From Candidatus Poribacteria bacterium (GTDB lineage Bacteria; Poribacteria; WGA-4E; DTYX01), in NCBI GenBank assembly GCA_012961655.1, contig DTYX01001057.1, forward strand, positions 1 to 14,177: 14,177 bases of DNA, in the 5' to 3' direction. The translations under genes and the position numbers were made by a program. Below are positions 1-7,446 of this stretch, piece by piece. How positions within the stretch are numbered: the stretch's first letter is position 1; the number at the start of each line of letters is the position of its first letter. Below the pieces are notes generated by a model. The model saw only the letters and a program-made list of their open reading frames with translations, made no database searches and had not been told where the DNA came from.

Positions 1-4
1 GTAA

Positions 5-72
5 GCCAATTTATTGGCGTGTAAACGGCGATGATTTCGATACGCTTCGCTACTCAATCCAGCGGAATCGCC
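5..72. repeat. Inverted repeats at the left edge, downstream of hisF
   Basis: The 154 bases beyond the hisF stop contain no gene that I can see. GCCAAT (5-10) and ATTGGC (13-18) form a perfect palindrome around two bases. GGCGAT (27-32) and ATCGCC (67-72) are perfect arms enclosing 34 bases. On the hisF strand neither stem is followed by a run of T, so a standard intrinsic terminator is not supported. A REP-like or transcript-end structure is possible. Confidence 0.3.
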
Positions 73-154
73 GAACTTAGAACTTTATGACTGCACTTTA
101 ATTGGGTTTTGGGCGTAACTAACAAAGTAGTACTAAGCTTCAAACAAGATTTGC

Positions 155-961
155 CTACAATCTAACACATACTCCGCGTTCCTTCAAGTATTGTTTGGCT
201 TCCAAAACAGTATGTTGCTTGTAGTGAAAGATTGATGCGGCGAGTGCGGCATCGGCTTTACCTTCGGTTAGAACTTCGTATAGATGTTCAAGAGTACCCG
301 CGCCGCCGGAGGCTATTACTGGTATGCCGACTAATTCTGAGATGGTGCGATTCAATTCAATGTCGTATCCGTCTTTGGTTCCATCGCAGTCCATGCTGGT
401 CAACAGAATTTCTCCTGCGCCCAATTGTTCGACCCGTTGCGCCCACTCTATTGCGTCGATTCCCGTTGGGCGGCGACCGCCGTGTGTATAGACCTCCCAA
501 CTGCTGCCATCAGTTTTCTCATCCTTTATTAATAATTCCGAATTCCGAGGCTGGGGGAATTTCCGTTTGGCGTCAATGGCGACGACAATGCACTGGCTTC
601 CAAATCTATCTGAGGAATGTTTGACTAATTCAGGATTTAAAACAGCGGCGGTGTTGATTGATACTTTGTCAGCCCCAGAAAACAGTAGTTGCCTTATATC
701 ATCCAATGTGCGAATACCGCCGCCGACGGTCAACGGCATGAATACCTGTTCCGAAGTTCGTTTGACTACATCTAACATAATGTCTCGTTTTTCATGCGAA
801 GCGGTGATGTCCAAAAAGACAAGTTCATCGGCTTGTTGCTGGTCATACGTCTCCGCCGCTTCGACCGGGTCGCCGGCGTCTCTGAGTTGTAAAAAATTCA
901 CACCTTTGACAACTCTGCCTGATTTGACATCAAGGCAGGGGATTATTCGTTTTGCCAACAT
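155..961 (-). CDS. hisF: Imidazole glycerol phosphate synthase cyclase subunit HisF
   Basis: HisF is the cyclase half of imidazole glycerol phosphate synthase. It uses ammonia from the HisH glutaminase to convert PRFAR to imidazole glycerol phosphate and AICAR, linking histidine and purine synthesis in the cytoplasm. The (beta/alpha)8 fold is clear: MLAKRIIPCLD at the start, VGGGIR, VAIDAKR, THGGRRPTG, LLTSMD and ASGGAG. Counting from ATG 961, the catalytic aspartates fall at 11 (PCLD) and 130 (AID), the canonical numbers. An ATG at 970 adds MHA, but the AAGG ribosome site ends at 971, touching that codon and nine bases from 961, so 961 is preferred. The protein has 268 residues against roughly 253-258 in the family. 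The excess is about 17 residues (134-150) inserted after D130, where the DNA carries a heptamer repeat. No hisH or other his gene is in the window. Confidence 0.95.
   Translation of the reverse strand: MLAKRIIPCLDVKSGRVVKGVNFLQLRDAGDPVEAAETYDQQQADELVFLDITASHEKRDIMLDVVKRTSEQVFMPLTVGGGIRTLDDIRQLLFSGADKVSINTAAVLNPELVKHSSDRFGSQCIVVAIDAKRKFPQPRNSELLIKDEKTDGSSWEVYTHGGRRPTGIDAIEWAQRVEQLGAGEILLTSMDCDGTKDGYDIELNRTISELVGIPVIASGGAGTLEHLYEVLTEGKADAALAASIFHYKQHTVLEAKQYLKERGVCVRL
512..562 (-). repeat. Repeat-derived in-frame insertion inside hisF
   Basis: About 51 bases encode the extra residues KFPQPRNSELLIKDEKT between AIDAKR and DGSSWEVYTHGG, two blocks that lie almost next to each other in ordinary HisF. 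On the plus strand the insert holds the heptamer AATTCCG twice in tandem (534-540, 541-547) and a degenerate copy AATTTCCG (558-565). AATTCC (541-546) and GGAATT (556-561) can also pair. The length is close to a multiple of three, so the reading frame survives. This resembles heptanucleotide repeat elements that have entered genes in other bacteria. The boundaries are estimated from memory of the family, not from an alignment. Confidence 0.55.
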
Positions 962-1050
962 AGCGTGCATCCTTTCCTTAATTTTTCACGGTTTTATAAT
1001 CCTTTGCTCTTTGAACGATGATATGGTATTTAATTGAACAGTATTGCCCT

Positions 1051-3414
1051 TTAGTTCAATGCCACATTCAACACTTGGTCGGCATTATCAACAAAGATGA
1101 ATTTCATTCCTTTTTTCGCTTCATCAGGCACTTCTACAAGGTCTTTCTGATTCCGTTTAGGAATAATGATAGTTTCGATACCGGCCCGCTTTGCCGCTAG
1201 GATTTTTTCTTTAAGTCCGCCAACTGGCAAAACTCGGCCGCGCAGAGTAATTTCGCCGGTCATCGCTATCAGCGGCACAACGCTTCTGCCCATCGCCAGG
1301 GAAGCAAGAGCAGTCGCTATCGTAATACCGGCGGATGGTCCATCCTTGGGTGTGGCGCCTGCGGGAACGTGGATATGAAAGTCGTTCTTAACGAAAAAAT
1401 CCTGCGCTATATTTAGTTTCTCTGAGCGTGAGCGAATGAAACTGAGCGCAGCTTGGGCAGATTCCTTCATGATTGCCCCTAACTGACCTGTAAGCGTCAA
1501 TTCGCCCTTGCCGGGCATTTGCGTCGCTTCGACAAAAAGGATTTCGCCGCCGGTGGCGGTAGCCGCTAAAGCGGTTGCCACCCCAACTTCACCCTCTACC
1601 TCTGCGACCTCAGAATAAAATTTGAACGGTCCAAGATATTCTGAGATATTTCTGGCTGTTACTCTATTCATGCCTTTTTCGCCTTCTGCGACCCGCCGCG
1701 CGGTTTTGCGACATATCGAACCGATTTCCCTCTCCAGATTCCGCACTCCCGCTTCTTTAGTGTATTCCCCGATAATTACTTTGACCCCGCCATCGGTAAT
1801 GCGCAATTGTCCTTTGGAAATGCCGTGTTCCTTCAGTTGCTTGGGAATGAGAAACTGTTTCGCTATCATCAATTTCTCTTCGGCGGTATATCCTGGCAAC
1901 TCCAGCACCTCCATCCGGTCCAGCAATGCCGGCGGAATTGGGTCAAGTAAATTGGCGGTGGTGATGAACATAACTTTGGAGAGGTCGAAAGTCACATCGA
2001 GGTAGTGGTCGGAAAATGCGTGATTCTGTTCCGGGTCGAGGGCTTCAAGCAGAGCGGCTGCCGGGTCGCCGCGGAAATCCGTACCGATTTTATCGACTTC
2101 GTCGAGCATGAATACAGGGTTATTTGACCCAATCTGGCGCAGGCTCTGGATAATGCGACCGGGCAGTGAACCGATGTAAGTCCGTCGATGCCCACGTATC
2201 TCCGCTTCGTCACGAACGCCGCCTAATGAAATCCGCACGAACTTGCGACCCAGGGCCCTCGCTATTGAGCGTCCTAATGACGTTTTGCCGACGCCTGGAG
2301 GACCAACGAAACACAAAATCGGTCCTTTCATATCAGTTTTCAGCTTGCGCACCGCTAGGTATTCCAGGATTCTGTCCTTCACTTTTGTCAAGTCATAGTG
2401 GTCTTCGTCCAAGATTTTCTGAGCGCGCTTGATGTCCAGATTATCTTGGGTACTTTTAGACCAGGGCAGAGTAACCAACCAATCAAGATATGTCCGAGAG
2501 ACAGTATATTCCGCCGATGAAGGATGCATCTTCTCCAACCGGCTCAATTCCTTCTCAGCGGCTTTCTGCGCTTCTTGGGACATCTTGGCTTCAGCGATTT
2601 GTGTTCTTATCTCTTCGACCTCAGTCGATATTTCGCCTGCTTCTCCTAATTCCTTCTGTATCGCCTTTAATCTTTCTCTCAGAAAATACGTCCTCTGGTC
2701 TTTGTCAATCTCCGCTTGTGCTTCTGATTGAATCTTGCTTCCTAACTCAAGGAGGTCAAGCTCCTTATTCAACATCACGGTCAACCTTTCCAAGCGTTCT
2801 TTTGGGTCAATAGTTTGCAGAAGCGCCTGTTTATCTTCCGATTTCAGTTCCGTTATAGAAGCGATAAAATCCGCTAGATGTCCCGCATCCTCAATTCCAG
2901 ACGCGATTATGGCAAAATCCTCATGCAATCGCGGCGAAAGATTCACAATATTTTTAAATAACTCCAAAACGTTGCGCATTAACGCTTCAACGTTGACATC
3001 TACTGATTCGTATTCTTCTTCATCGATTATCTCAATTTTACCTTTGAAAAACGGTTGCTGCTGTGTCAGTTCCAGTAATCGAACCCGAGAGGCGCCCTGA
3101 ACCATCATCCAAACGCCTTCATCTTCCTTCCGAAATCTCATAATGTTAATCAAAGTACCTATTTCGTTAAAATCTTTGACTTGGAGTTCTCTCTTTTTGT
3201 CAGTTTTCTGTTGGAATAGACAGACTAGCCGCGACTCATTATCCATAGCCTCTTCTACTGCAGCCGCGGCTCGTCCGCTGGGCAGAGACAGATACGGCGG
3301 CATAAAATGCGGCATCGGCGGCATATGCGGGTATATGGTAATGCCATCTATCATTGCAATAATCGGTAGTTCTTCAGGAAGTAACTCTTCCTCTTCCTCG
3401 TATTCAAATTCCAT
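1051..3414 (-). CDS. lon: ATP-dependent protease Lon
   Basis: Lon is a homohexameric cytoplasmic AAA+ serine protease that degrades misfolded and regulatory proteins. The 787 residues are a normal length. The N-terminal substrate domain covers about 15-215, then a helical region to about 350, the ATPase and the protease. Walker A is GPPGVGKT (371-378) and Walker B is VFMLDEVDK (434-442). The catalytic serine is S694 in DGPSAG and the partner lysine is K737 in GGLKEK, 43 residues on as in E. coli Lon. The ATG at 3414 follows GGTGG by six bases. Two oddities: the first strand, usually of the type LPLR...FPGM, reads IAMIDGITIYPHM followed by extra Met/Pro-rich residues to about 42, and the usual TGLAWT motif before GGEILFVEA reads TALAAT (613-618). 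Active-site residues are intact. It is downstream of its own promoter and 89 bases ahead of hisF. Confidence 0.96.
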   Translation of the reverse strand: MEFEYEEEEELLPEELPIIAMIDGITIYPHMPPMPHFMPPYLSLPSGRAAAAVEEAMDNESRLVCLFQQKTDKKRELQVKDFNEIGTLINIMRFRKEDEGVWMMVQGASRVRLLELTQQQPFFKGKIEIIDEEEYESVDVNVEALMRNVLELFKNIVNLSPRLHEDFAIIASGIEDAGHLADFIASITELKSEDKQALLQTIDPKERLERLTVMLNKELDLLELGSKIQSEAQAEIDKDQRTYFLRERLKAIQKELGEAGEISTEVEEIRTQIAEAKMSQEAQKAAEKELSRLEKMHPSSAEYTVSRTYLDWLVTLPWSKSTQDNLDIKRAQKILDEDHYDLTKVKDRILEYLAVRKLKTDMKGPILCFVGPPGVGKTSLGRSIARALGRKFVRISLGGVRDEAEIRGHRRTYIGSLPGRIIQSLRQIGSNNPVFMLDEVDKIGTDFRGDPAAALLEALDPEQNHAFSDHYLDVTFDLSKVMFITTANLLDPIPPALLDRMEVLELPGYTAEEKLMIAKQFLIPKQLKEHGISKGQLRITDGGVKVIIGEYTKEAGVRNLEREIGSICRKTARRVAEGEKGMNRVTARNISEYLGPFKFYSEVAEVEGEVGVATALAATATGGEILFVEATQMPGKGELTLTGQLGAIMKESAQAALSFIRSRSEKLNIAQDFFVKNDFHIHVPAGATPKDGPSAGITIATALASLAMGRSVVPLIAMTGEITLRGRVLPVGGLKEKILAAKRAGIETIIIPKRNQKDLVEVPDEAKKGMKFIFVDNADQVLNVALN

Positions 3415-3446
3415 ATCATTCCACCTTGATTTTCTATAATTACGAT

Positions 3447-3452
3447 ATTATA
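3447..3452 (-). promoter_or_regulatory. Probable extended -10 promoter of lon
   Basis: Read on the minus strand, TGG precedes a consensus TATAAT at 3452-3447. This is an extended -10 element (TGnTATAAT), about 32 bases before the lon ATG. No good -35 hexamer sits 16-18 bases upstream, as is usual for extended -10 promoters. I see no CIRCE-type heat-shock operator next to it. Confidence 0.45.
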
Positions 3453-3564
3453 CCATGTCTAGGGCTTTATGCCCGTCTTCATTGGAAGCATAACTCAAAA
3501 CTATCCCTAAAGGTTATTATAGTTTACTCATTTCTTTTCTTGAAAAACCATAATTCACATGCTA

Positions 3565-3684
3565 CTATATTTTACCAAACGGAAGGATTATTTTATCTGG
3601 ATTAAGGTATTCTATTATCCTATCCCGAATCTCAGCTACAAGTGAAGGAGTAATGGATTCGAGAATTATTGCCTCTCTCTTCAT
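3565..3684 (-). pseudogene. Relic of a MNT-type nucleotidyltransferase (antitoxin-like), 39 codons
   Basis: This short frame encodes MKREAIILESITPS, continues through IRDRIIEYLNPDKIIL and stops at PFGKI. It resembles the first 35 or so residues of small MNT-domain nucleotidyltransferases, in which a stretch like LNPDKIILFGSRARG leads into the active site. Here LFGS has become LPFGKI and a stop follows at once, so the catalytic GS motif and everything after it are missing. A good ribosome site, GGGAGAGG, lies eight bases before the ATG, which suggests a once-functional gene start. Such genes often pair with HEPN partners as toxin-antitoxin modules. No partner is visible, and the bases downstream to the lon promoter show no recognisable continuation. 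It may still be translated into a peptide. Confidence 0.45.
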
Positions 3685-3821
3685 AACTGATGCCTCTCCC
3701 TTACGTTACAATATGATAATAGTAACAGTTTTAGGATAAAAGAGAACGTTTGTGTTTAATTTTACCTTGAATGGCTCAGAATGTCAAGAACTTCTTGGAG
3801 TGAAAGCGAGTCAAAAAATTT

Positions 3822-3855
3822 TTGACAAAAAATCTCAAATTTTACGTCTTATAAT
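3822..3855 (+). promoter_or_regulatory. Possible promoter of the sigma-S58 peptidase gene
   Basis: TTGACA (3822-3827) and TATAAT (3850-3855) are both perfect consensus hexamers, but the spacer is 22 bases, well above the usual 16-18. Either the TATAAT works with another upstream element or the spacing has been altered. The likely start of transcription is about 10 bases before the GAAGGAAG ribosome site at 3873-3880. Confidence 0.35.
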
Positions 3856-3891
3856 ATAGATGCACCTAAATTGAAGGAAGTTTATGATAGA

Positions 3892-4992
3892 ATGAAAGAA
3901 TCTCCCGATGAAATTTCTGAGGATATCCTCTTTATCCACCAAACCCTATCTGGCAATCAGGTAGCGTTTGAAAAACTGGTAATAAAATACTGTCCCATGA
4001 TTTTGGCTCTTGTGGCTTCTTATATGAATAAATCGATAAACAACGCTATAACCGATGTACCTTCAATTAAAGTTGGACATGCGACTGAGGTCTTAGCGCA
4101 AACAGGTTGTACGGTAATTTTATGTGAAGAGGGAGCGGTCGCTGGAGTGGATGTGCGTGGGTCGGCGCCGGGCACGCGGGAAACGGACGCCATCCGACCG
4201 ATGTGCTTAGTGCAAAAAGCGCATGCCATTTTACTCACCGGTGGAAGCGCTTTCGGTTTAGATGCGGCATGCGGAGTGATGCAATATCTGGAAGAGCGAG
4301 GCTACGGCTTCCCCGCCGGTCCAGTTAAAGTGCCCATTGTACCCGCCGCTGTAATATTCGACCTGAACATCGGCGACCCAAACGTTCGCCCAGACCGACG
4401 AATGGGTTATCAAGCATGTCTGAACGCCAGCGATGGCGGGGTTGTTGAGGGAAATGTAGGCGCAGGCACAGGCGCTACGGTGGGCAAATATCGCGGCATG
4501 AAATCATCCAAAGGCGGTCTGGGAACTGCTAGTCTAATGCTTAGAGGGAGCGCAAAAGATGGAGATTCCGATATCGTCGTGGGCGCGCTCGTTGTGGTGA
4601 ATGCTTTGGGAAATGTAATTGACCCGAAGACCGGAAAAATTCTCGCTGGAGCGAGAAATCCAGATACAGGCGAATTTGTTGACATTGTCGAGGAGATGTC
4701 AATTGGCTCTAAATTTGACCCTTCACTTCGCTCAAGGGCAGGCTACGAATTTCCCAATACGACCATCGGTGTAATCGCCACCAATGCAGCATTGGACAAA
4801 GAAGGCGTTACCAAAGTCGCCCAAATGGCGCATGATGGGTTGGCGATGACAATTCGTCCTGTACATACGCTCTATGACGGCGATACCATCTTTGCCCTAT
4901 CTACTGGCTCACAGCGCGCGGATTTGAACACTATCGGCGCTGTCGCGGCAAAAGTTATGTCAGAAGCGGTGTTGAGAGCTGTTAGAAGATAA
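3892..4992 (+). CDS. S58/P1 family peptidase fused to the N-terminus of an ECF sigma factor
   Basis: From about residue 50 this is a complete member of the DmpA/NylC (P1, MEROPS S58) family: NAITDVPSIKVGH, VDVRGSAPGTRET, LLTGGSAFGLDAA, GNVGAGTGATVG, then NTTIGVIATNA. These enzymes cut themselves into two chains, and the new N-terminal Ser or Thr is the nucleophile. By analogy with NylC the cut here would fall between N289 and T290 (ATG 3892 numbering). Substrates range over N-terminal amino acids, beta-peptides and nylon oligomers, so the substrate is unknown. The first 45 residues match the start of ECF sigma region 2 (SEDILFIHQTLSGNQVAFEKLV, then KYCPMILALVASY). ATG 3892 has GAAGGAAG 11 bases upstream. 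TTG 3871 is less likely because the same GAAGGAAG starts two bases inside it. An internal ATG at 4024 would give a normal S58 protein but has no clear ribosome site. Confidence 0.85.
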   Translation: MKESPDEISEDILFIHQTLSGNQVAFEKLVIKYCPMILALVASYMNKSINNAITDVPSIKVGHATEVLAQTGCTVILCEEGAVAGVDVRGSAPGTRETDAIRPMCLVQKAHAILLTGGSAFGLDAACGVMQYLEERGYGFPAGPVKVPIVPAAVIFDLNIGDPNVRPDRRMGYQACLNASDGGVVEGNVGAGTGATVGKYRGMKSSKGGLGTASLMLRGSAKDGDSDIVVGALVVVNALGNVIDPKTGKILAGARNPDTGEFVDIVEEMSIGSKFDPSLRSRAGYEFPNTTIGVIATNAALDKEGVTKVAQMAHDGLAMTIRPVHTLYDGDTIFALSTGSQRADLNTIGAVAAKVMSEAVLRAVRR

Positions 4993-5013
4993 CCCGGTTT
5001 CTGAACGCTAAAA

Positions 5014-5763
5014 TTACCTCATAAGCTCTTCGCTTGCAATTGATGGACACCAGAATTTCTCGATGTATTCAATTACTAACTGCGTCCCTTCCTCATGGCT
5101 GACATAAGGAGGCTTTGCAGGGTTATACATGGCATCCGTCAAATCGCGCACTAAAACCACATTGATTCCCCATTTGACCATCTGTTTAATGGCAAACGAC
5201 CTACCCAAGACGCACATATTCGTGTGGACGCCCATTATTATGAGGTTTTTAATACCTCGCTGCTGCATGAAGTTGTAGACTTCCTGACCGTTATCGGAGA
5301 TGCCGTCTTTTTCCTCGTCTATCTCAATAACCGGATGCTGTCTATGCCAAGCCTTGTATGATTCAGTTTCGCCAGTATCCGAGCCTCCATCGGAAGCATC
5401 AATGGGTTGGGGTGGGTCATCATGTTCTAAGTCTGGCGGCGGCTCAACATGAGGAGCATCTATCATCCTTTGTCGGGCAGGTGTTCCCTCATAAAAATCC
5501 ATCGTATCCGACGGCGCATGGATAATCTGCACACCCTTGGCTCTGGCGACCTTGATTACCTCATCCATCCGCGGCGCCATAGCGTCAACCCGTTCAGTAG
5601 CCCCTCTGCTCCAATGTCTGTTCCAGACGTCACAGAGCAAGATAGCGGTCTCAGTAGCGGGAATCGCTTTCTTTTCCATTACCACTTCCCAGTAGTTGTG
5701 ACCTCCGAAATCTTGTTTCAATACCTGACTGCGGAGATTCAGATGTAGTTCGTTGTTTTTCAT
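5014..5763 (-). CDS. Isochorismatase-fold cysteine hydrolase
   Basis: This is a 249-residue cytoplasmic hydrolase of the isochorismatase-like superfamily, which cleaves C-N or ether bonds through a Cys-Asp-Lys triad. D45 in LLCDVWN and C184 in THTNMCVLGRSF-type context (here GVHTNMCVLGR) are the clear catalytic positions. K152 in DEEKDGISD is a tentative lysine. The long N-terminal extension (ELHLNLRSQV to YWEVV) and the acidic insert around 105-135 resemble a group of cysteine hydrolases I associate with Planctomycetes and Verrucomicrobia, whose substrate is not established. That extension supports ATG 5763, which has GGAGAA about nine bases upstream, over the internal ATG at residue 29. It converges with the S58 peptidase gene, with 21 bases between the stops. 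Both may act on small amide compounds, but that is only suggested by position. Confidence 0.85.
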   Translation of the reverse strand: MKNNELHLNLRSQVLKQDFGGHNYWEVVMEKKAIPATETAILLCDVWNRHWSRGATERVDAMAPRMDEVIKVARAKGVQIIHAPSDTMDFYEGTPARQRMIDAPHVEPPPDLEHDDPPQPIDASDGGSDTGETESYKAWHRQHPVIEIDEEKDGISDNGQEVYNFMQQRGIKNLIIMGVHTNMCVLGRSFAIKQMVKWGINVVLVRDLTDAMYNPAKPPYVSHEEGTQLVIEYIEKFWCPSIASEELMR

Positions 5764-5806
5764 AATTATAATTTCTCCAGTAATGTTTACGTTATTTCAT
5801 ACACAA

Positions 5807-5837
5807 AATGGCTGCCCATAAAGTTAGGACAGCCATT
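5807..5837 (-). terminator. Intrinsic terminator after the LamG gene
   Basis: AATGGCTG (5807-5814) and CAGCCATT (5830-5837) pair perfectly, and the stem can continue with CC/GG after one mismatch. On the minus strand the stem begins 14 bases past the LamG stop and is followed by TTTTGTGT. The T-run is short but the position is right. The stem lies upstream of the cysteine hydrolase gene on the same strand, so it would separate the two units. Confidence 0.55.
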
Positions 5838-5850
5838 CAAGCGTTAAAGT

Positions 5851-6612
5851 CTAATGGGTTTTGATGCGGCCCCAGGTGGTTGATAATGTATTTCTGATAT
5901 CAATCGCAGCCGGCCCTATGGGCGCATCTGATTTGACCCATTCGGCGTTGGTAATTTCACCTTCATTCTTATACTCCGATTCATCACCTGCGATGGCGCC
6001 TTTTCCTTTATTAAAGTGATAGAGAACTACCGTATTTTTATCAGGTTCAAATTCTCGACTAGGCACGGGGAAATCCTTGCCCTTCGGATACCTGACCACG
6101 TCAGATATGCGGACTTCGTCGATGAGCCCGCTAAATGGCTCGCGTCAGCAAGGGCGCCAGCCGACATGAAAATTCTCGGTGGATGGCTTAATCTTCCCTG
6201 GGATGGAAGTTGAGACTTGATATTTACCGTTGACGAAGGTATGATGTTCTTTGGTGTCAAAACTAACGGCAACGTGAGACCACTTGTTTAATTCGACCTT
6301 TCCTCCACCTTCCCAAGCCCATCTTGCCGAATTAACAGCAGCTTTGAGAACCAGATTTTGGAGTTCAATTTCCCAGGTACTTTCCTTGTTTACGATAATC
6401 GCTTGCCCCAAGATTTCCGTAGGATAGACCCATGCTTCCATCGTCAGTTCGCCGGTAATATTCAGACTATCGCTGTGCTTTGCTACGACCTTCGTATCGT
6501 TGTTTGCCGCTTTAAACTCAAGACAAAAATTTTGATAGGCAGATACAACCGATACAAATAAGAGTGAAAACGCTAAGACCAAGACTATGTAAATTGATGA
6601 ATTTCTGGCCAT
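5851..6612 (-). pseudogene. Secreted LamG-domain protein interrupted by an in-frame TGA
   Basis: Starting at ATG 6612, with GGGGTG seven bases upstream, the frame encodes a signal peptide (MARNSSIYIV to VVSA, cleavage before YQN). A LamG/concanavalin-like lectin domain follows: LTMEAWVYP, LNKWSHVAVSFD, TFVNGKYQVS, NFHVGWRP. At codon 156 (6147-6145) a TGA interrupts it, and the same frame continues with REPFSGLIDEVRISDVVRYP and VVLYHFNKGKG, typical LamG features, to a TAG at 5851. The two halves are therefore one protein of about 253 residues with no net frame change. The product would bind carbohydrate or other ligands outside the cytoplasm. The last residues, TTWGRIKTH, match the tail of the 9196-10866 protein. 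TGA ends another gene here, so it is a normal stop. A nonsense mutation or sequence error is likeliest. Translation could also stop at residue 155. Confidence 0.8.
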
Positions 6613-6651
6613 TTTTATCACCCCTTTCTCCAAAGGTTTAATATCTTTAAT

Positions 6652-6680
6652 AATTTAACATTTTCAGATTGAGATGTCAA
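6652..6680 (-). promoter_or_regulatory. Promoter of the LamG gene
   Basis: On the minus strand, TTGACA (6680-6675) is separated by 17 bases from TAAATT (6657-6652), a consensus -35 with a 4/6 -10 at ideal spacing. It lies 40 bases before ATG 6612. It diverges from the rimI promoter, whose -35 box starts 20 bases away. Confidence 0.5.
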
Positions 6681-6699
6681 ACGAAAATTTGAAACCTAC

Positions 6700-6729
6700 T
6701 TGACAGCGTTGAAGATATCATGGTATGCT
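6700..6729 (+). promoter_or_regulatory. Promoter of rimI
   Basis: TTGACA (6700-6705), an 18-base spacer and TATGCT (6724-6729) preceded by TGG make an extended -10 promoter. The -10 hexamer overlaps the ATG at 6725, so that ATG would not be in the transcript. This supports the rimI start at 6764. Confidence 0.5.
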
Positions 6730-6763
6730 AACAATCGCAGGATTTAGATTGAGGTATAAATCG

Positions 6764-7312
6764 ATGAGAAAGAAAATTGACCTTGAAATTGATTACATGC
6801 AGGAATCTGATCTGAAAGATGTCTTATGGATTGAAAGAAAATCTTTCATAACTCCTTGGAGGGGGAATGCATTCAGACGGGAGATTGAAAATGACGATGA
6901 CTTCTCGCATTTTATCGTGGCCAGACATAAAAATAGAACGATAGCATTTATCGGCTTTACTCATGTCCTGGATGAAGCGCACATTCTTACCTTTGCAGTG
7001 CATCCGAAATTTAGACAACGCGGCGTCGGTACTCAGTTACTCATGTACGCATTAAATATGGCAAAATCACTTGGCGCGAAGAAAGTTACCCTGGAAGTTC
7101 GAGTTAGCAATATTCCAGCTCAATCTTTATACCGAAAACTCGGTTTTCAGGTCGTCGCTCTGCGCAAACGTTTTTATCCCGATACCGGAGAAGATGCTTA
7201 TATTATGTGTATTCCTAATATCGATTGGGTCCGTGACGTAAATAATGGACATTTTAACAATCTACTCAGACGTAAGAAAAATATGAGCTGCGAAACTGAT
7301 ATACGATTATAG
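6764..7312 (+). CDS. rimI: Ribosomal protein bS18-alanine N-acetyltransferase RimI
   Basis: RimI is a GNAT enzyme that uses acetyl-CoA to acetylate the N-terminal alanine of ribosomal protein S18. The fold is shown in order by VLWIERKSFITPW near the start, VHPKFRQRGVGTQLL (acetyl-CoA loop with QRGVGT), LEVRVSNIPAQSLYRKLGF and RFYPDTGEDAYIM, all diagnostic of RimI rather than a generic GNAT. The chosen ATG has GAGG nine bases upstream. The earlier in-frame ATG at 6725 sits inside the -10 box. The protein has 182 residues against about 150 in E. coli. The excess is a basic, Asn-rich C-terminal tail of about 30 residues after the fold ends (VRDVNNGHFNNLLRRKKN), which I cannot assign. rimI often sits near tsaB or tsaD, but neither is here. 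Confidence 0.88.
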   Translation: MRKKIDLEIDYMQESDLKDVLWIERKSFITPWRGNAFRREIENDDDFSHFIVARHKNRTIAFIGFTHVLDEAHILTFAVHPKFRQRGVGTQLLMYALNMAKSLGAKKVTLEVRVSNIPAQSLYRKLGFQVVALRKRFYPDTGEDAYIMCIPNIDWVRDVNNGHFNNLLRRKKNMSCETDIRL

Positions 7313-7322
7313 AAATTTTACC

Positions 7323-7352
7323 TTGCTATTAAGGAATGAAATATGCTATAAT
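7323..7352 (+). promoter_or_regulatory. Promoter of the cohesin-dockerin gene
   Basis: TTGCTA (7323-7328), an 18-base spacer and a consensus TATAAT (7347-7352) with TGC in front form an extended -10 promoter. Transcription from about 7359 gives a leader of roughly 180 bases before the ATG at 7541. Confidence 0.5.
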
Positions 7353-7446
7353 TATCTAACTTTAAATGCTTGATGTGAATGATGAATTACTTCCAAACAA
7401 AAACTGGCATAAAATTTCACAGCGCACTAGACTACAGATAAATAAC

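Noticed and set aside
27..72. Intrinsic terminator for hisF
   Set aside because: The arms are far apart and no T-run follows on the minus strand.
567..1037. Plus-strand open frame of 156 codons across hisF
   Set aside because: It runs antisense to well-conserved hisF codons and has no family resemblance.
6145..6147. TGA recoded as an amino acid across the genome
   Set aside because: TGA ends the CRTAC1-like gene at 12339-12341 in a normal place, so it works as a stop here.
6725..6763. Upstream ATG giving rimI 13 extra residues
   Set aside because: It lies within the -10 hexamer of the likely promoter, and the extra residues do not match RimI. ATG 6764 has a proper ribosome site.
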